Shown here: positions 16,408 through 23,537 of the stretch, piece by piece | Layout: each line of letters starts with the position of its first letter | Numbering within the stretch: position 1 is the stretch's first letter | NCBI RefSeq assembly: GCF_014280875.1 | Contig: NZ_JACLAL010000003.1 | Coordinates: forward strand, 248,001-312,000 | Length of the DNA stretch: 64,000 nt | DNA from: Paenirhizobium daejeonense | GTDB taxonomy: Bacteria; Pseudomonadota; Alphaproteobacteria; Rhizobiales; Rhizobiaceae | Direction of reading: 5' to 3' | Made by a program: the position numbers and the translations under genes | The notes under the pieces: generated by a model | What the model was told of the DNA's origin: nothing | What the model saw: the letters and a program-made list of their open reading frames with translations, nothing else | Database searches by the model: none

Positions 16408-17301
16408 TCACGCATATTTGCGGAACCAGCCGTGGAGATAGTCGACGAAGACGCGAACCTTGGCGGGCAGGTAGCGGCGGTGGGGATAAACAGCATAGAT
16501 GCCACGGTCCGTGGTCAGGTATTCATCAAAGAGCGATACGAGTTCACCCGACGCGATGTAGGGCCTGGCGATGAAATCCGGGATCATGGCAATACCGAGC
16601 CCAGCGCGTGCGGCGCGCAACGTTGCTTGCGGACTATTGACCTCGATCGGGCCGCTGACGGCAACCGAAATCGGCGAGCCATCGGGTTCGACGAATTTCA
16701 CGCTGTTGTGGGAGCGGGAATTGGTGTCGATGAGAACCGGCACCCGGGATAGCTCCTGCGGGTGGGTGAGGGGGCCGTATTTCGCCACGAAATCGGGTGT
16801 CGCGCAGGCATAGACGCGGAAGTCCGAGAGCTTCTTGGCGATCAGGCCCGAATCATCGAGGCGGGTGATGCGGATAGCCAGGTCGAAGCCTTCCTCGATC
16901 ATGTCGACGAAGCGGTCGTCGGCGACGATCTCAAGCGAAAGATCGGGATGTTCCTTGGCAAAATCGATGAGCGACTGACCAACATCCGCGTCGATGAATG
17001 TTCTGGGAACCGTGACCTTCAGTTTGCCCTTCAGGTCGGTATTGTTCTCGCGCACGAGATCGGCAAGGTTGTCGATCTCCTTCAGGATATCGGCGGCGGT
17101 GCGGTAATAAGTGTGCCCCGCCTCGGTCAGCGAAAATTGCCGGGTTGTGCGGTTGAGCAACAGGGCGCCGAGTTCGTCTTCCAGCTCCCGTACATATTTG
17201 GAGAGAAGGGCCTTGGAGCGACCGGTCTTGCGCGCGGCGGCCGAAAAACCCTCTGCTTCGACCACGTCGATGAAGGCGCGAATGCGGGTGAGCGTGTCCA
17301 T
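16408..17301 (-). CDS. LysR family transcriptional regulator
   Basis: The 297-aa protein has an N-terminal winged HTH (MDTLTRIRAFIDVVEAEGF; AARKTGRSKALLSKYVRELE as recognition region, residues 20-39) and a C-terminal periplasmic-binding-like effector domain. This is the CrgA/AaeR-like subgroup of LTTRs. The ATG at 17301 follows AGGAGA. It is divergent from the ornithine decarboxylase leader, and dyads TTGTTC-N8-GAACAA lie between them, so it may control itself and perhaps the decarboxylase. The effector is unknown. Confidence 0.9.
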   Translation of the reverse strand: MDTLTRIRAFIDVVEAEGFSAAARKTGRSKALLSKYVRELEDELGALLLNRTTRQFSLTEAGHTYYRTAADILKEIDNLADLVRENNTDLKGKLKVTVPRTFIDADVGQSLIDFAKEHPDLSLEIVADDRFVDMIEEGFDLAIRITRLDDSGLIAKKLSDFRVYACATPDFVAKYGPLTHPQELSRVPVLIDTNSRSHNSVKFVEPDGSPISVAVSGPIEVNSPQATLRAARAGLGIAMIPDFIARPYIASGELVSLFDEYLTTDRGIYAVYPHRRYLPAKVRVFVDYLHGWFRKYA

Positions 17302-17321
17302 GACGCGGTCTTTCTCCTGAT

Positions 17322-17359
17322 TTGTTCCGAATAGTGAACAAAACGAAGGATTGTTCAAT
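17322..17359. promoter_or_regulatory. LysR-type operator cluster
   Basis: TTGTTC (17322-17327) and GAACAA (17336-17341) form a perfect 6-bp inverted repeat around 8 nt, and a second palindrome ATTGTTCAAT (17350-17359) repeats the half-site. They start 21 bp upstream of the LysR start codon, in the divergent region, the usual place of an LTTR recognition site and activation site. Confidence 0.6.
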
Positions 17360-17389
17360 CAATTTTCTTATAACGGTTGCAAAAACCTC

Positions 17390-17418
17390 TTGATTATGAC
17401 GACGAATATTCATATCTC
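17390..17418 (+). promoter_or_regulatory. Candidate promoter of the ornithine decarboxylase leader
   Basis: TTGATT and TATCTC are separated by 17 nt. The -10 match is poor, but the position fits a transcript beginning near 17425 and running through the structured leader. Confidence 0.3.
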
Positions 17419-17424
17419 ACGGGC

Positions 17425-17859
17425 TGCCCAAAGTCGCACGTGCCTGTGGGTGTCCGCCGACCCTCGAACTGGGATTTATCCCTAAGGTGAGGTCATCGGT
17501 AAGGTACCTGGAACTAACCCCTCCAGTCGCTATTCCGGCCAACCGGGAAATGCGAGGACATCTTGAAGCAACGACGGTGCGGGCCTTTCTGGTTCTCTCC
17601 CGGCTTTCCATCAGCTGGGGTCACTGAAGAGGCACACCATCATTGCCGGAAGTGCGGTAGGGTTACCCCTCCAATCCATGGCAGACAAAGCGGATTCATG
17701 CTCTCGACCGAGGGGGCGTTTATCCATCGTTTCGCGCGTTGAGCGTTCGTACGGCACCAGTGTCTCCACCAACTGGATTCGTGCGATGTCTCTTCGTCCT
17801 TTGTCCTCTCGTGCCCTGCAACGGGTTCGGGATCCTTGGAACTTGTGAGGGATACACCC
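17425..17859 (+). promoter_or_regulatory. Long structured 5' leader of the ornithine decarboxylase gene (speF motif type)
   Basis: About 435 nt without a normal gene precede the decarboxylase. Many foldable segments are visible, for example nested arms GACCCTC/GAGGTC (17459-17465 and 17489-17494) enclosing GGGA-TTTA-TCCC, and a bulged TTCCGG/CCGGGAA hairpin near 17533. A conserved RNA motif named speF is known in exactly this position upstream of alphaproteobacterial ornithine decarboxylase genes and is presumed to regulate polyamine synthesis. I infer membership from position, length and structure; a covariance-model search would decide it. Confidence 0.65.
17786..17848 (+). CDS. 20-aa upstream ORF ending at the decarboxylase ribosome site
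   Basis: An ATG at 17786 opens a frame MSLRPLSSRALQRVRDPWNL that stops at TGA 17846-17848, 11 nt before the decarboxylase ATG and overlapping its GAGGGA ribosome-binding site region. It is rich in Arg and Leu. Ornithine-sensing leader peptides (SpeFL) precede speF in gammaproteobacteria; this one is unrelated in sequence but sits where such a peptide would act. Its own ribosome site is weak. Confidence 0.35.
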   Translation: MSLRPLSSRALQRVRDPWNL

Positions 17860-18993
17860 ATGGCCACCGCTCGTATTCTCGACTTCATCAACACCCGACG
17901 TCCCGAAGGTCCCTGCCTTGTGGTTGATCTCGACGTCGTGCGCGACAACTACAGCGCCTTCCGTCACGCCCTGCCGGACAGCTCGATCTACTATGCCGTG
18001 AAGGCCAACCCGGCTCCGGAAATCCTGTCGCTGCTCGCCTCCATGGGTTCGAGCTTCGATTGCGCTTCGGTTGCCGAGATCCAGATGGCGCTCGACGCCG
18101 GTGCTTCCGCCGACCGCATTTCCTTCGGCAACACGATCAAGAAGGAACGCGACATCGCGCGTGCAAACGCTCTCGGTGTCGATCTCTTCGCGGTCGACAG
18201 CCATGAGGAAGTCGAAAAGATCTCGCGCGCCGCTCCCGGCGCCCGCGTCTTCTGCCGCGTGCTGACCGATGGCGAAGGCGCTGAATGGCCGCTTTCGCGC
18301 AAGTTCGGCTGCGTTCCGCAGATGGCGGTCGACGTGCTGGTCTACGCACACCAGCTCGGTCTCGAATCCTACGGCGTGTCCTTCCATGTCGGTTCGCAGA
18401 TGACCAAGGTCGATGCCTGGGATGCCGCTCTCGGCGATGCCAAGCGCGTCTTCACCTCGCTGGCCAAGCAGGGCATTCACCTACAGATGGTCAACATGGG
18501 CGGCGGCTTCCCGACCAAGTACCTGCGCGACATCCCGTCGGCGGAGGCCTATGGCCGCGCCATCAACGGTGCGCTGAAGAAGCACTTCGGCAACCACATC
18601 CCGCGCACGATCATCGAGCCGGGCCGTGGCATGGTTGGCAATGCCGGCGTCATCAAGGCCGAGGTCGTCCTCGTCTCGAAGAAGTCGGACAACGACGCGC
18701 ATCGCTGGGTCTTCCTCGACATCGGCAAGTTCGGCGGTCTCGCTGAAACCATGGACGAGGCGATCCGCTACCCGATCCGCACCGCTCGCGATGCCGACGA
18801 TATGGAGCCCTGCGTGCTCGCCGGTCCGACCTGCGATTCCGCTGACGTGCTGTATGAAAAGAACATGTACCCGCTGCCGGTGTCGCTGACGATCGGTGAC
18901 GAGGTTCTGATCGAAGGCACCGGCGCCTATACGACCACCTACTCGGCGGTCGCCTTCAACGGCTTCGAGCCGCTCAAGGCCTACGTTATCTGA
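17860..18993 (+). CDS. speF: Ornithine (lysine/ornithine) decarboxylase, alanine-racemase-fold group IV
   Basis: The 377-aa PLP enzyme turns ornithine into putrescine (and in rhizobial relatives also lysine into cadaverine). PLP Lys is K48 in YYAVKAN, H176 stacks on PLP in FHVGSQ, the phosphate loop is NMGGGFP (212-218) and EPGRG (253-257), and the catalytic Cys/Asp pair is C325-D326 in GPTCDSADVL. It is the eukaryotic-like short form (Orn/DAP/Arg decarboxylase family 2), so despite the leader's name it is not homologous to the large E. coli SpeF. GTGAGGGA precedes the ATG. A GNAT gene follows in the same direction. Confidence 0.93.
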   Translation: MATARILDFINTRRPEGPCLVVDLDVVRDNYSAFRHALPDSSIYYAVKANPAPEILSLLASMGSSFDCASVAEIQMALDAGASADRISFGNTIKKERDIARANALGVDLFAVDSHEEVEKISRAAPGARVFCRVLTDGEGAEWPLSRKFGCVPQMAVDVLVYAHQLGLESYGVSFHVGSQMTKVDAWDAALGDAKRVFTSLAKQGIHLQMVNMGGGFPTKYLRDIPSAEAYGRAINGALKKHFGNHIPRTIIEPGRGMVGNAGVIKAEVVLVSKKSDNDAHRWVFLDIGKFGGLAETMDEAIRYPIRTARDADDMEPCVLAGPTCDSADVLYEKNMYPLPVSLTIGDEVLIEGTGAYTTTYSAVAFNGFEPLKAYVI

Positions 18994-18999
18994 TGTCGA

Positions 19000-19022
19000 C
19001 CGTGCCGGCATGATCGGCACGG
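19000..19022 (+). repeat. Hairpin between the decarboxylase and GNAT genes
   Basis: CCGTGCCG/CGGCACGG is a perfect 8-bp stem with a 7-nt loop placed 6 nt after the decarboxylase stop. No T-run follows on either strand, so it is better seen as an mRNA 3'-end stabiliser or processing element than as an intrinsic terminator. Confidence 0.55.
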
Positions 19023-19068
19023 CACAAAAACAACATCATCGGAAACTCTCTTGGTTCGGGAGGCCACC

Positions 19069-19662
19069 ATGGCCGCTGTTCTTGATAGCGTGCGCGCATT
19101 CTTTGCGCCTGCACCTGCCTTTGTCATCGATGTCGAAACGCCGGCGGATGTCGTCGCGCGCGAAGCCCTGCTGGACCGCGCCATGGGCGCGGATCGCCGC
19201 AAGAAGTCGTCGGAGAAGATCCGTCGCGGTCGTCTGCCGGCGGAAGGGCTAGCCTTCGTTGCGCGTGATCGGGACGGCCATGTCGTCGGCACCGTTCGGC
19301 TGTGGAATGTCGAGGCTGGTGTCGGTCGTGGCGGTACCGTCATTGAGGCTCTGCTGCTCGGCCCGCTCGCCGTCGATGCGGCGCATGAGGGCAAAGGTAT
19401 CGGTTCGGCATTGATGCGGGCGGCCATTCTGGAGGCGAAGAACCGTGGCCATGGCGCCATCCTGCTGGTTGGCGATGCGCCTTATTACGAACGGTTCGGC
19501 TTCTTCGCCAGCAAGGCACAGCATCTGGTCATGCCCGGCCCGTTTGCCCGCGATCGGTTCCTGGCGCTGGAACTCAAGGAAGACTGGCTCGATGGTGCCG
19601 CAGGCATGATCGTCGCCTCCGGTCGCAAACTGTCGGCCCCGGCCTATCGCCGTGCGGCCTGA
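19069..19662 (+). CDS. GNAT family N-acetyltransferase (YhbS-like)
   Basis: The 197-aa protein has the acetyl-CoA loop LAVDAAHEGKGIGSALM (Q/RxxGxG/A motif as HEGKGIG, about residues 103-109) and the terminal PYYERFGF typical of YhbS-like acetyltransferases. GGGAGG precedes the ATG at 19069. It lies 75 bp behind ornithine decarboxylase and is followed by a strong terminator, so both may be one unit; acetylation of a polyamine is an attractive guess but the sequence does not show it. Confidence 0.88.
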   Translation: MAAVLDSVRAFFAPAPAFVIDVETPADVVAREALLDRAMGADRRKKSSEKIRRGRLPAEGLAFVARDRDGHVVGTVRLWNVEAGVGRGGTVIEALLLGPLAVDAAHEGKGIGSALMRAAILEAKNRGHGAILLVGDAPYYERFGFFASKAQHLVMPGPFARDRFLALELKEDWLDGAAGMIVASGRKLSAPAYRRAA

Positions 19663-19779
19663 AATCTGAGAGACAGGCTCGCGCCACCGACAGAGTTCGA
19701 TGTGTTCGGAGGGGCTGCTTCGGCATCTGAGCCGTTGGTTGAGCGTGAGCCTTTCATCCCGTCGCGGCGGCGGGACCTG

Positions 19780-19815
19780 CGCCCTCTCCCTATCCACAGG
19801 GAGGGGGCGTTTTTC
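19780..19815 (+). terminator. Strong terminator after the GNAT gene
   Basis: CGCCCTCTCCCT/AGGGAGGGGGCG (12 bp with one wobble) closes on a 6-nt loop and is followed by TTTTTC. It ends the decarboxylase/GNAT region. Confidence 0.9.
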
Positions 19816-19921
19816 TTTGTGGCCAACTCTAGTGTGGCTGCCGGATCCCGGCCTTGTTAAGCCTTGCCTAAAAATCGCCCTGTATCGGGAACAAAATGAT
19901 GCCTCGTGCTCGTTATAGCAC

Positions 19922-19939
19922 CATGACATGTACGTCATG
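19922..19939 (+). promoter_or_regulatory. Dyad before the porin gene
   Basis: CATGACATGTACGTCATG has perfect 6-bp arms around ATGTAC, 54 bp upstream of the porin start codon, within the probable promoter. Its spacing is that of a dimeric regulator site. No matching copy was noticed elsewhere in the window. Confidence 0.4.
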
Positions 19940-19992
19940 ACCCAACGTATGATCCTGCCCGGCGCAGGACTGCGAAATAGGAGTGTACCTCT

Positions 19993-20631
19993 ATGTTGAA
20001 GAAACTATTGCTTGGTTCGGTTGCCGCTGCGGCGATCTCCTCCACGGCCCTTGCAGCAGATGCCGTCGTTGAGGCTCCAGCACCGCCTCCGCAAGCCATT
20101 GAGGCTGCGCCGGTCTTTTCCTGGGCGGGTGGTTATGTTGGTGCCCATGGCGGTTATGGCTGGGGGAACGGTGACTTCTACGACGGCGTCGGCTCCGCTT
20201 CCGACGACTTCGATGGTGGCCGGTTCGGCGGCTTCGCCGGCTGGAATTTCGATGTTGGTAACAACATCATCCTGGGTGTCGAAGGCGACCTGAACTACGA
20301 CTGGAACAAGAACAGCTATGGTGACGTCGACGTCAAGACTGGTCTGAACGGCTCCGTCCGCGGCCGCGTGGGCTACGCGATGGACCGTGCATTGCTTTAC
20401 GCGGCAGGCGGCTGGACAGCGACCAACGTCTCCGTTGACGGCTCCGGCTTCGGCGAAGACAAAACGCTGAACGGTTGGACACTCGGTGCTGGTTTCGATT
20501 ACGCCGTAACGGACCAGCTCTTCACGCGCGTCGAGTATCGTTACAACGACTATGCCGAGAAGAACATTCTCGGGGTGGATACCGATTTCAACCAGCATGT
20601 GGTGAATGTCGGTCTTGGCCTGAAGTTCTGA
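19993..20631 (+). CDS. Omp25/Omp31/RopB-type outer-membrane beta-barrel protein
   Basis: The 212-aa protein has a Sec signal peptide (MLKKLLLGSVAAAAISSTALA) and an eight-stranded barrel of the Omp25/Omp31 family: FSWAGGYVGAHGGYGWG opens the first strands, and the end RVEYRYNDY ... HVVNVGLGLKF closes with the C-terminal Phe recognised by the BAM complex. These are abundant surface proteins in Rhizobiales, implicated in envelope stability. A terminator follows directly. Confidence 0.93.
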   Translation: MLKKLLLGSVAAAAISSTALAADAVVEAPAPPPQAIEAAPVFSWAGGYVGAHGGYGWGNGDFYDGVGSASDDFDGGRFGGFAGWNFDVGNNIILGVEGDLNYDWNKNSYGDVDVKTGLNGSVRGRVGYAMDRALLYAAGGWTATNVSVDGSGFGEDKTLNGWTLGAGFDYAVTDQLFTRVEYRYNDYAEKNILGVDTDFNQHVVNVGLGLKF

Positions 20632-20659
20632 CGGGAAAATCCGTTCCTGCAAATAAAGC

Positions 20660-20692
20660 GCCCGGCCTTCTCATAAGGAGGTCGGGCTTTTC
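20660..20692 (+). terminator. Terminator of the Omp25-like gene
   Basis: GCCCGGCCTTC pairs with GGAGGTCGGGC (11 bp, two wobbles) around TCATAA, followed by TTTTC. Confidence 0.88.
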
Positions 20693-20731
20693 GTTTGAGG
20701 CGGTCAGGCCTCCGCAGAGCACAGGCTTGAA

Positions 20732-21580
20732 TCAGAACCGCTTCTCGTTTTCGTCTTCCAGGATCTTGATATCCTGCGAATCCGGTTCGTAGGTCTTCGT
20801 CGCGCCGTTCCAGTGATAAACCACGGAGACTGTCCGGGCTTCGGAAGGCTTTTCCTGCGTATCGCAGCTCTCCTCGACCTTTTCGTCGCGCAGCGTTACC
20901 TCGACGCGAATGGCGGCACGTCCGCCCGTCTTTTCCGGCTCCACCGAAATCACAGGTTCCTGCAGGCGGTTCAGGCCGCAGTAGCGCTCGGAGAGGGTCA
21001 GGATGTCATCGACACTCTGCAGATGGTTTGCGTCTGCCAGCAAGATGCTGGTCGTGCGGTAAGTCTGGTTCGAATTCCAGTGGCTGCTTTCGCTGATGAT
21101 CGCCTGCGCGCCGTCACCGAGATCGAGCACACCCGGCTCGACCAGCCCTGTCTCGCGATCAAGCCCGACATCGACAGCGTCCAGCAATTGCGGCTCGCCG
21201 GCTGTGGTGTAAAGCGCAAGGATCGCGGGCGCCAGTGGTTCCTCGGAGAGCGGTCCGAAGTCGAAGAGCACGGCAAGGCGCTGATTCTCGCCGCTACCCA
21301 GCGCCATGGTTTCCACGCCGTCGATCGCAAGCCCCTCAGGCCAGTCCGTTTCCAGGTCCAGCCTCTTCGAAAGCTTGGCATCGAGTGTGTGTCCGATCCA
21401 GCCCATGCCATCGGGTTGAAGGTCGGTGACGAAGGCGCGCGCGAGATCGAAGAAGGTCGCCGATGATGCACCGGGAACGGGGTCGCCAAGTGCCGCGAGT
21501 TCGGGTTCGGCCGCTTTCGCGGATATGGAGCACATCGCCAGCAGAAGCATGAAGGTGGCGGAATAGAGTGAAGCGCGCAT
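20732..21580 (-). CDS. Secreted hypothetical protein, 282 aa
   Basis: A Sec signal peptide (cleavage after SISAKA, near residue 23) leads a mature acidic protein without membrane helices or lipobox. The body alternates short strands with acidic loops and has two Cys (ERYCGLN and EESCDTQ) that may form a disulfide in the periplasm. Codon use is normal. I recognise no domain. It stands alone, convergent with the Omp25-like gene and divergent from ompW. Confidence 0.8.
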   Translation of the reverse strand: MRASLYSATFMLLLAMCSISAKAAEPELAALGDPVPGASSATFFDLARAFVTDLQPDGMGWIGHTLDAKLSKRLDLETDWPEGLAIDGVETMALGSGENQRLAVLFDFGPLSEEPLAPAILALYTTAGEPQLLDAVDVGLDRETGLVEPGVLDLGDGAQAIISESSHWNSNQTYRTTSILLADANHLQSVDDILTLSERYCGLNRLQEPVISVEPEKTGGRAAIRVEVTLRDEKVEESCDTQEKPSEARTVSVVYHWNGATKTYEPDSQDIKILEDENEKRF

Positions 21581-21789
21581 CGGGATCGATCGTCCGGTTC
21601 AGGAACTTGCGAGAATCTATCCCAGAATCACTCCGCCGAAAATGAGTCTTGTTGGCGGCGGACAGGGCGTATTCCTGGCGAAGAAATATGTCGCATGCTG
21701 CGCTTTTATCATTCGTCAATTCTAACTGTGGCCAAATTGCGACAGGTGCGACTATTGCCTTTGCGGCAGGGCCTCTTGTGCCCAGCGCA

Positions 21790-21803
21790 TTGATTTAGCT
21801 CAA
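21790..21803 (+). promoter_or_regulatory. FNR/FixK-like box before ompW
   Basis: TTGATTTAGCTCAA matches the FNR/FixK consensus TTGAT-N4-ATCAA at 9 of 10 fixed positions. A -10-like CATATT lies at 21825-21830, so transcription would begin near 21837-21838 and the box would be centred at about -41.5, the classic class II activator position. Oxygen control of ompW by FNR is known in enterobacteria. Confidence 0.6.
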
Positions 21804-21869
21804 CCCGCACGTCCTGAATGGGTCCATATTCGTCCCCGGCAAAAGCCTTTTATTCATAAGGAGAGATCT

Positions 21870-22562
21870 ATGACCATGATGTGGACGAGGCGGATCGGCG
21901 CCCTTGCTGCAACCACTGCATTCCTGCTGATCGGCCAGGCGGCCTACGCGGCGGACGTATCGCCGGTTGCCGAGCCGACGCCGGAAGCGCCTGCCGTCTC
22001 CGCACTCAGCCCGTGGCAGATCCGCGTTCGTGGTCTCGGCGTCATCACCAACGACGAGGGCAAGGTCAATGGGGTGCCCGGCTCCGACCTTTCCTACAGC
22101 GACTCTGTCATTCCGGAACTGGACATCACCTACTACTTCACCGATAACATCGCTGCTGAACTCATCCTCGGCACGACCCGCGCCAATGTTTACGGCGAAG
22201 GCTCGATCGATGGTCTCGGCAAGATCGGCAGCACCTGGCTTCTGCCCCCGACGCTCACCCTGCAGTATCACTTCACCGACTTCGGTGCCTTCAAGCCCTA
22301 TGTCGGTGCAGGTATCAACTACACGATGTTTTACAGTCAGGATGCCAAGTCCGCTGACGACCTCGACATCAAGAATACCTTCGGCGCAGCCGTTCAGGTT
22401 GGTTTCGACTACATGGTCAACGACCACTGGGGTTTGAACTTCGACGTGAAGAAGATCTTCCTCAAGCCCGATTTCGACGTCACCGTTGGCGGCACGGACC
22501 TCAAGGGCAGCGCCAAGCTCGATCCGTGGCTGATCGGCGCCGGTGTAACCTACCGTTTCTGA
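21870..22562 (+). CDS. ompW: OmpW family outer-membrane protein
   Basis: The 230-aa protein has a signal peptide (cleavage after GQAAYAA) and the OmpW barrel: WQIRVRGLGVITND near the mature N-terminus, the family strand PTLTLQYHFTDFGAFKPYVG, and GAGVTYRF at the C-terminus ending in Phe. OmpW forms an eight-stranded barrel with a hydrophobic channel for small molecules in the outer membrane. GGAGAG precedes the ATG. An FNR-type box upstream suggests induction under low oxygen. Confidence 0.93.
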   Translation: MTMMWTRRIGALAATTAFLLIGQAAYAADVSPVAEPTPEAPAVSALSPWQIRVRGLGVITNDEGKVNGVPGSDLSYSDSVIPELDITYYFTDNIAAELILGTTRANVYGEGSIDGLGKIGSTWLLPPTLTLQYHFTDFGAFKPYVGAGINYTMFYSQDAKSADDLDIKNTFGAAVQVGFDYMVNDHWGLNFDVKKIFLKPDFDVTVGGTDLKGSAKLDPWLIGAGVTYRF

Positions 22563-22590
22563 TCACCGGATCAGGAATTGCTGAATGCAG

Positions 22591-22620
22591 AAAGGCCGGG
22601 GGCTTCGCCTCCGGCCTTTT
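22591..22620 (+). terminator. Terminator of ompW
   Basis: AAAGGCCGG and CCGGCCTTT form the outer stem, extended inward, with a TTCG-containing loop and a TTTT tail. Confidence 0.9.
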
Positions 22621-22670
22621 CTATTACCATCTTGGTTTTGAACCCTCCGGCCCTCTCTCGAACGCGTGTC

Positions 22671-22707
22671 TTGACATGTGACCAATGAGTCACATAATTT
22701 TCAATCC
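22671..22707 (+). promoter_or_regulatory. Self-contained promoter with an embedded ArsR-type operator
   Basis: A consensus TTGACA (22671-22676) is followed by CATAAT (22693-22698) at 16 nt. The space between them is filled by ATGTGACCAATGAGTCACAT (22676-22695), perfect 7-bp arms around 6 nt. Bound repressor would exclude polymerase. The expected transcription start (about 22705) is only 2-3 nt before the ATG, so the mRNA would be leaderless or nearly so. Confidence 0.75.
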
Positions 22708-23493
22708 ATGGATGATGATGTTTTCTTTGCTCTCAGCCATCCGCTGCGGCGTGAGCTGCTGGATCTCCTGACGGAGAAAGGCGGACGGACACTCGGGGAC
22801 CTTGAAAGCCACCTGCCGGTCAGCCGGTTCGGGGTGATGAAGCATTTGAAAGTGCTCGAGGCGGCGCATCTCGTGGTGTCGCGGAAGGCCGGGCGGGAGA
22901 AGCTTCACTTTCTTAATGCCGTACCTATTCAGGAGGTCAGCGACCGCTGGATTGCCCGCTATGCGGTGCCGTTTGTCCGGACGATGGCCGACATCAAGTC
23001 GATTGCCGAGACAATGGAAAAGGAAAAAGAGATGACGAGCGAAATTCAGCCGAAGCATGTCTACGAACTCTATATCCGTGCATCCGCGGAGACCGTTTGG
23101 GAAATCATAACCAGCGATGCGAAGACGCCGCTCTGGCAGCACTTCAATATGACATCACGGACCGACTGGCGTGTGGAGGGCGAATACGCCTGGATGATGG
23201 GCGAGCGGGTAGCGATTTGCGGAAAGATCGTCGAGATCGAACCACTGCGCCGGCTGGTTCTGACATTCAGCGCCCAGTGGGCGCCAGATGTTGCTGCCGA
23301 CAAGCCGTCGAGGGTGGTTTTTGAAATCGAACCGCTGCCAGGCAAGGCATGCAAGCTGACGCTGGTGCATGACGATTTCGGCGGCGAAACTGCGACCAGC
23401 AAAGCGGTGGTTGGCGGTTGGCCGGAGTCCCTGTCGCGGCTCAAGACGCTTGCCGAGACCGGAGTGCCCTTCCTGCTCGAACGGGCTGTCTGA
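22708..23493 (+). CDS. ArsR-type HTH fused to an SRPBCC (AHSA1/CalC) domain
   Basis: The 261-aa protein joins an ArsR winged HTH (MDDDVFFALSHPLRRELLDL, then VSRFGVMKHLKVLEAAHLV as recognition helix; residues 1-90) to an AHSA1-type START/SRPBCC ligand domain (residues about 110-255, VYELYIRASAETVWEIITS). Such fusions are ligand-responsive repressors, often of their own gene. The ATG at 22708 is chosen because it begins the HTH and follows the promoter; a GTG at 22678 would lie inside the operator. No downstream partner shares its direction. Confidence 0.88.
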   Translation: MDDDVFFALSHPLRRELLDLLTEKGGRTLGDLESHLPVSRFGVMKHLKVLEAAHLVVSRKAGREKLHFLNAVPIQEVSDRWIARYAVPFVRTMADIKSIAETMEKEKEMTSEIQPKHVYELYIRASAETVWEIITSDAKTPLWQHFNMTSRTDWRVEGEYAWMMGERVAICGKIVEIEPLRRLVLTFSAQWAPDVAADKPSRVVFEIEPLPGKACKLTLVHDDFGGETATSKAVVGGWPESLSRLKTLAETGVPFLLERAV

Positions 23494-23537
23494 GATTGTT
23501 CCGACGGCGGTTGGTCATTCCGGCCGCCGCCGGTACG

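Noticed and set aside
19000..19022. Hairpin after ornithine decarboxylase as an intrinsic terminator
   Set aside because: There is no T-run on either strand, so termination is not supported; kept only as a hairpin.
21061..21085. GGTTCGAATTCC, resembling a tRNA T-arm
   Set aside because: It lies within a normal coding sequence and no acceptor, D or anticodon arms surround it.
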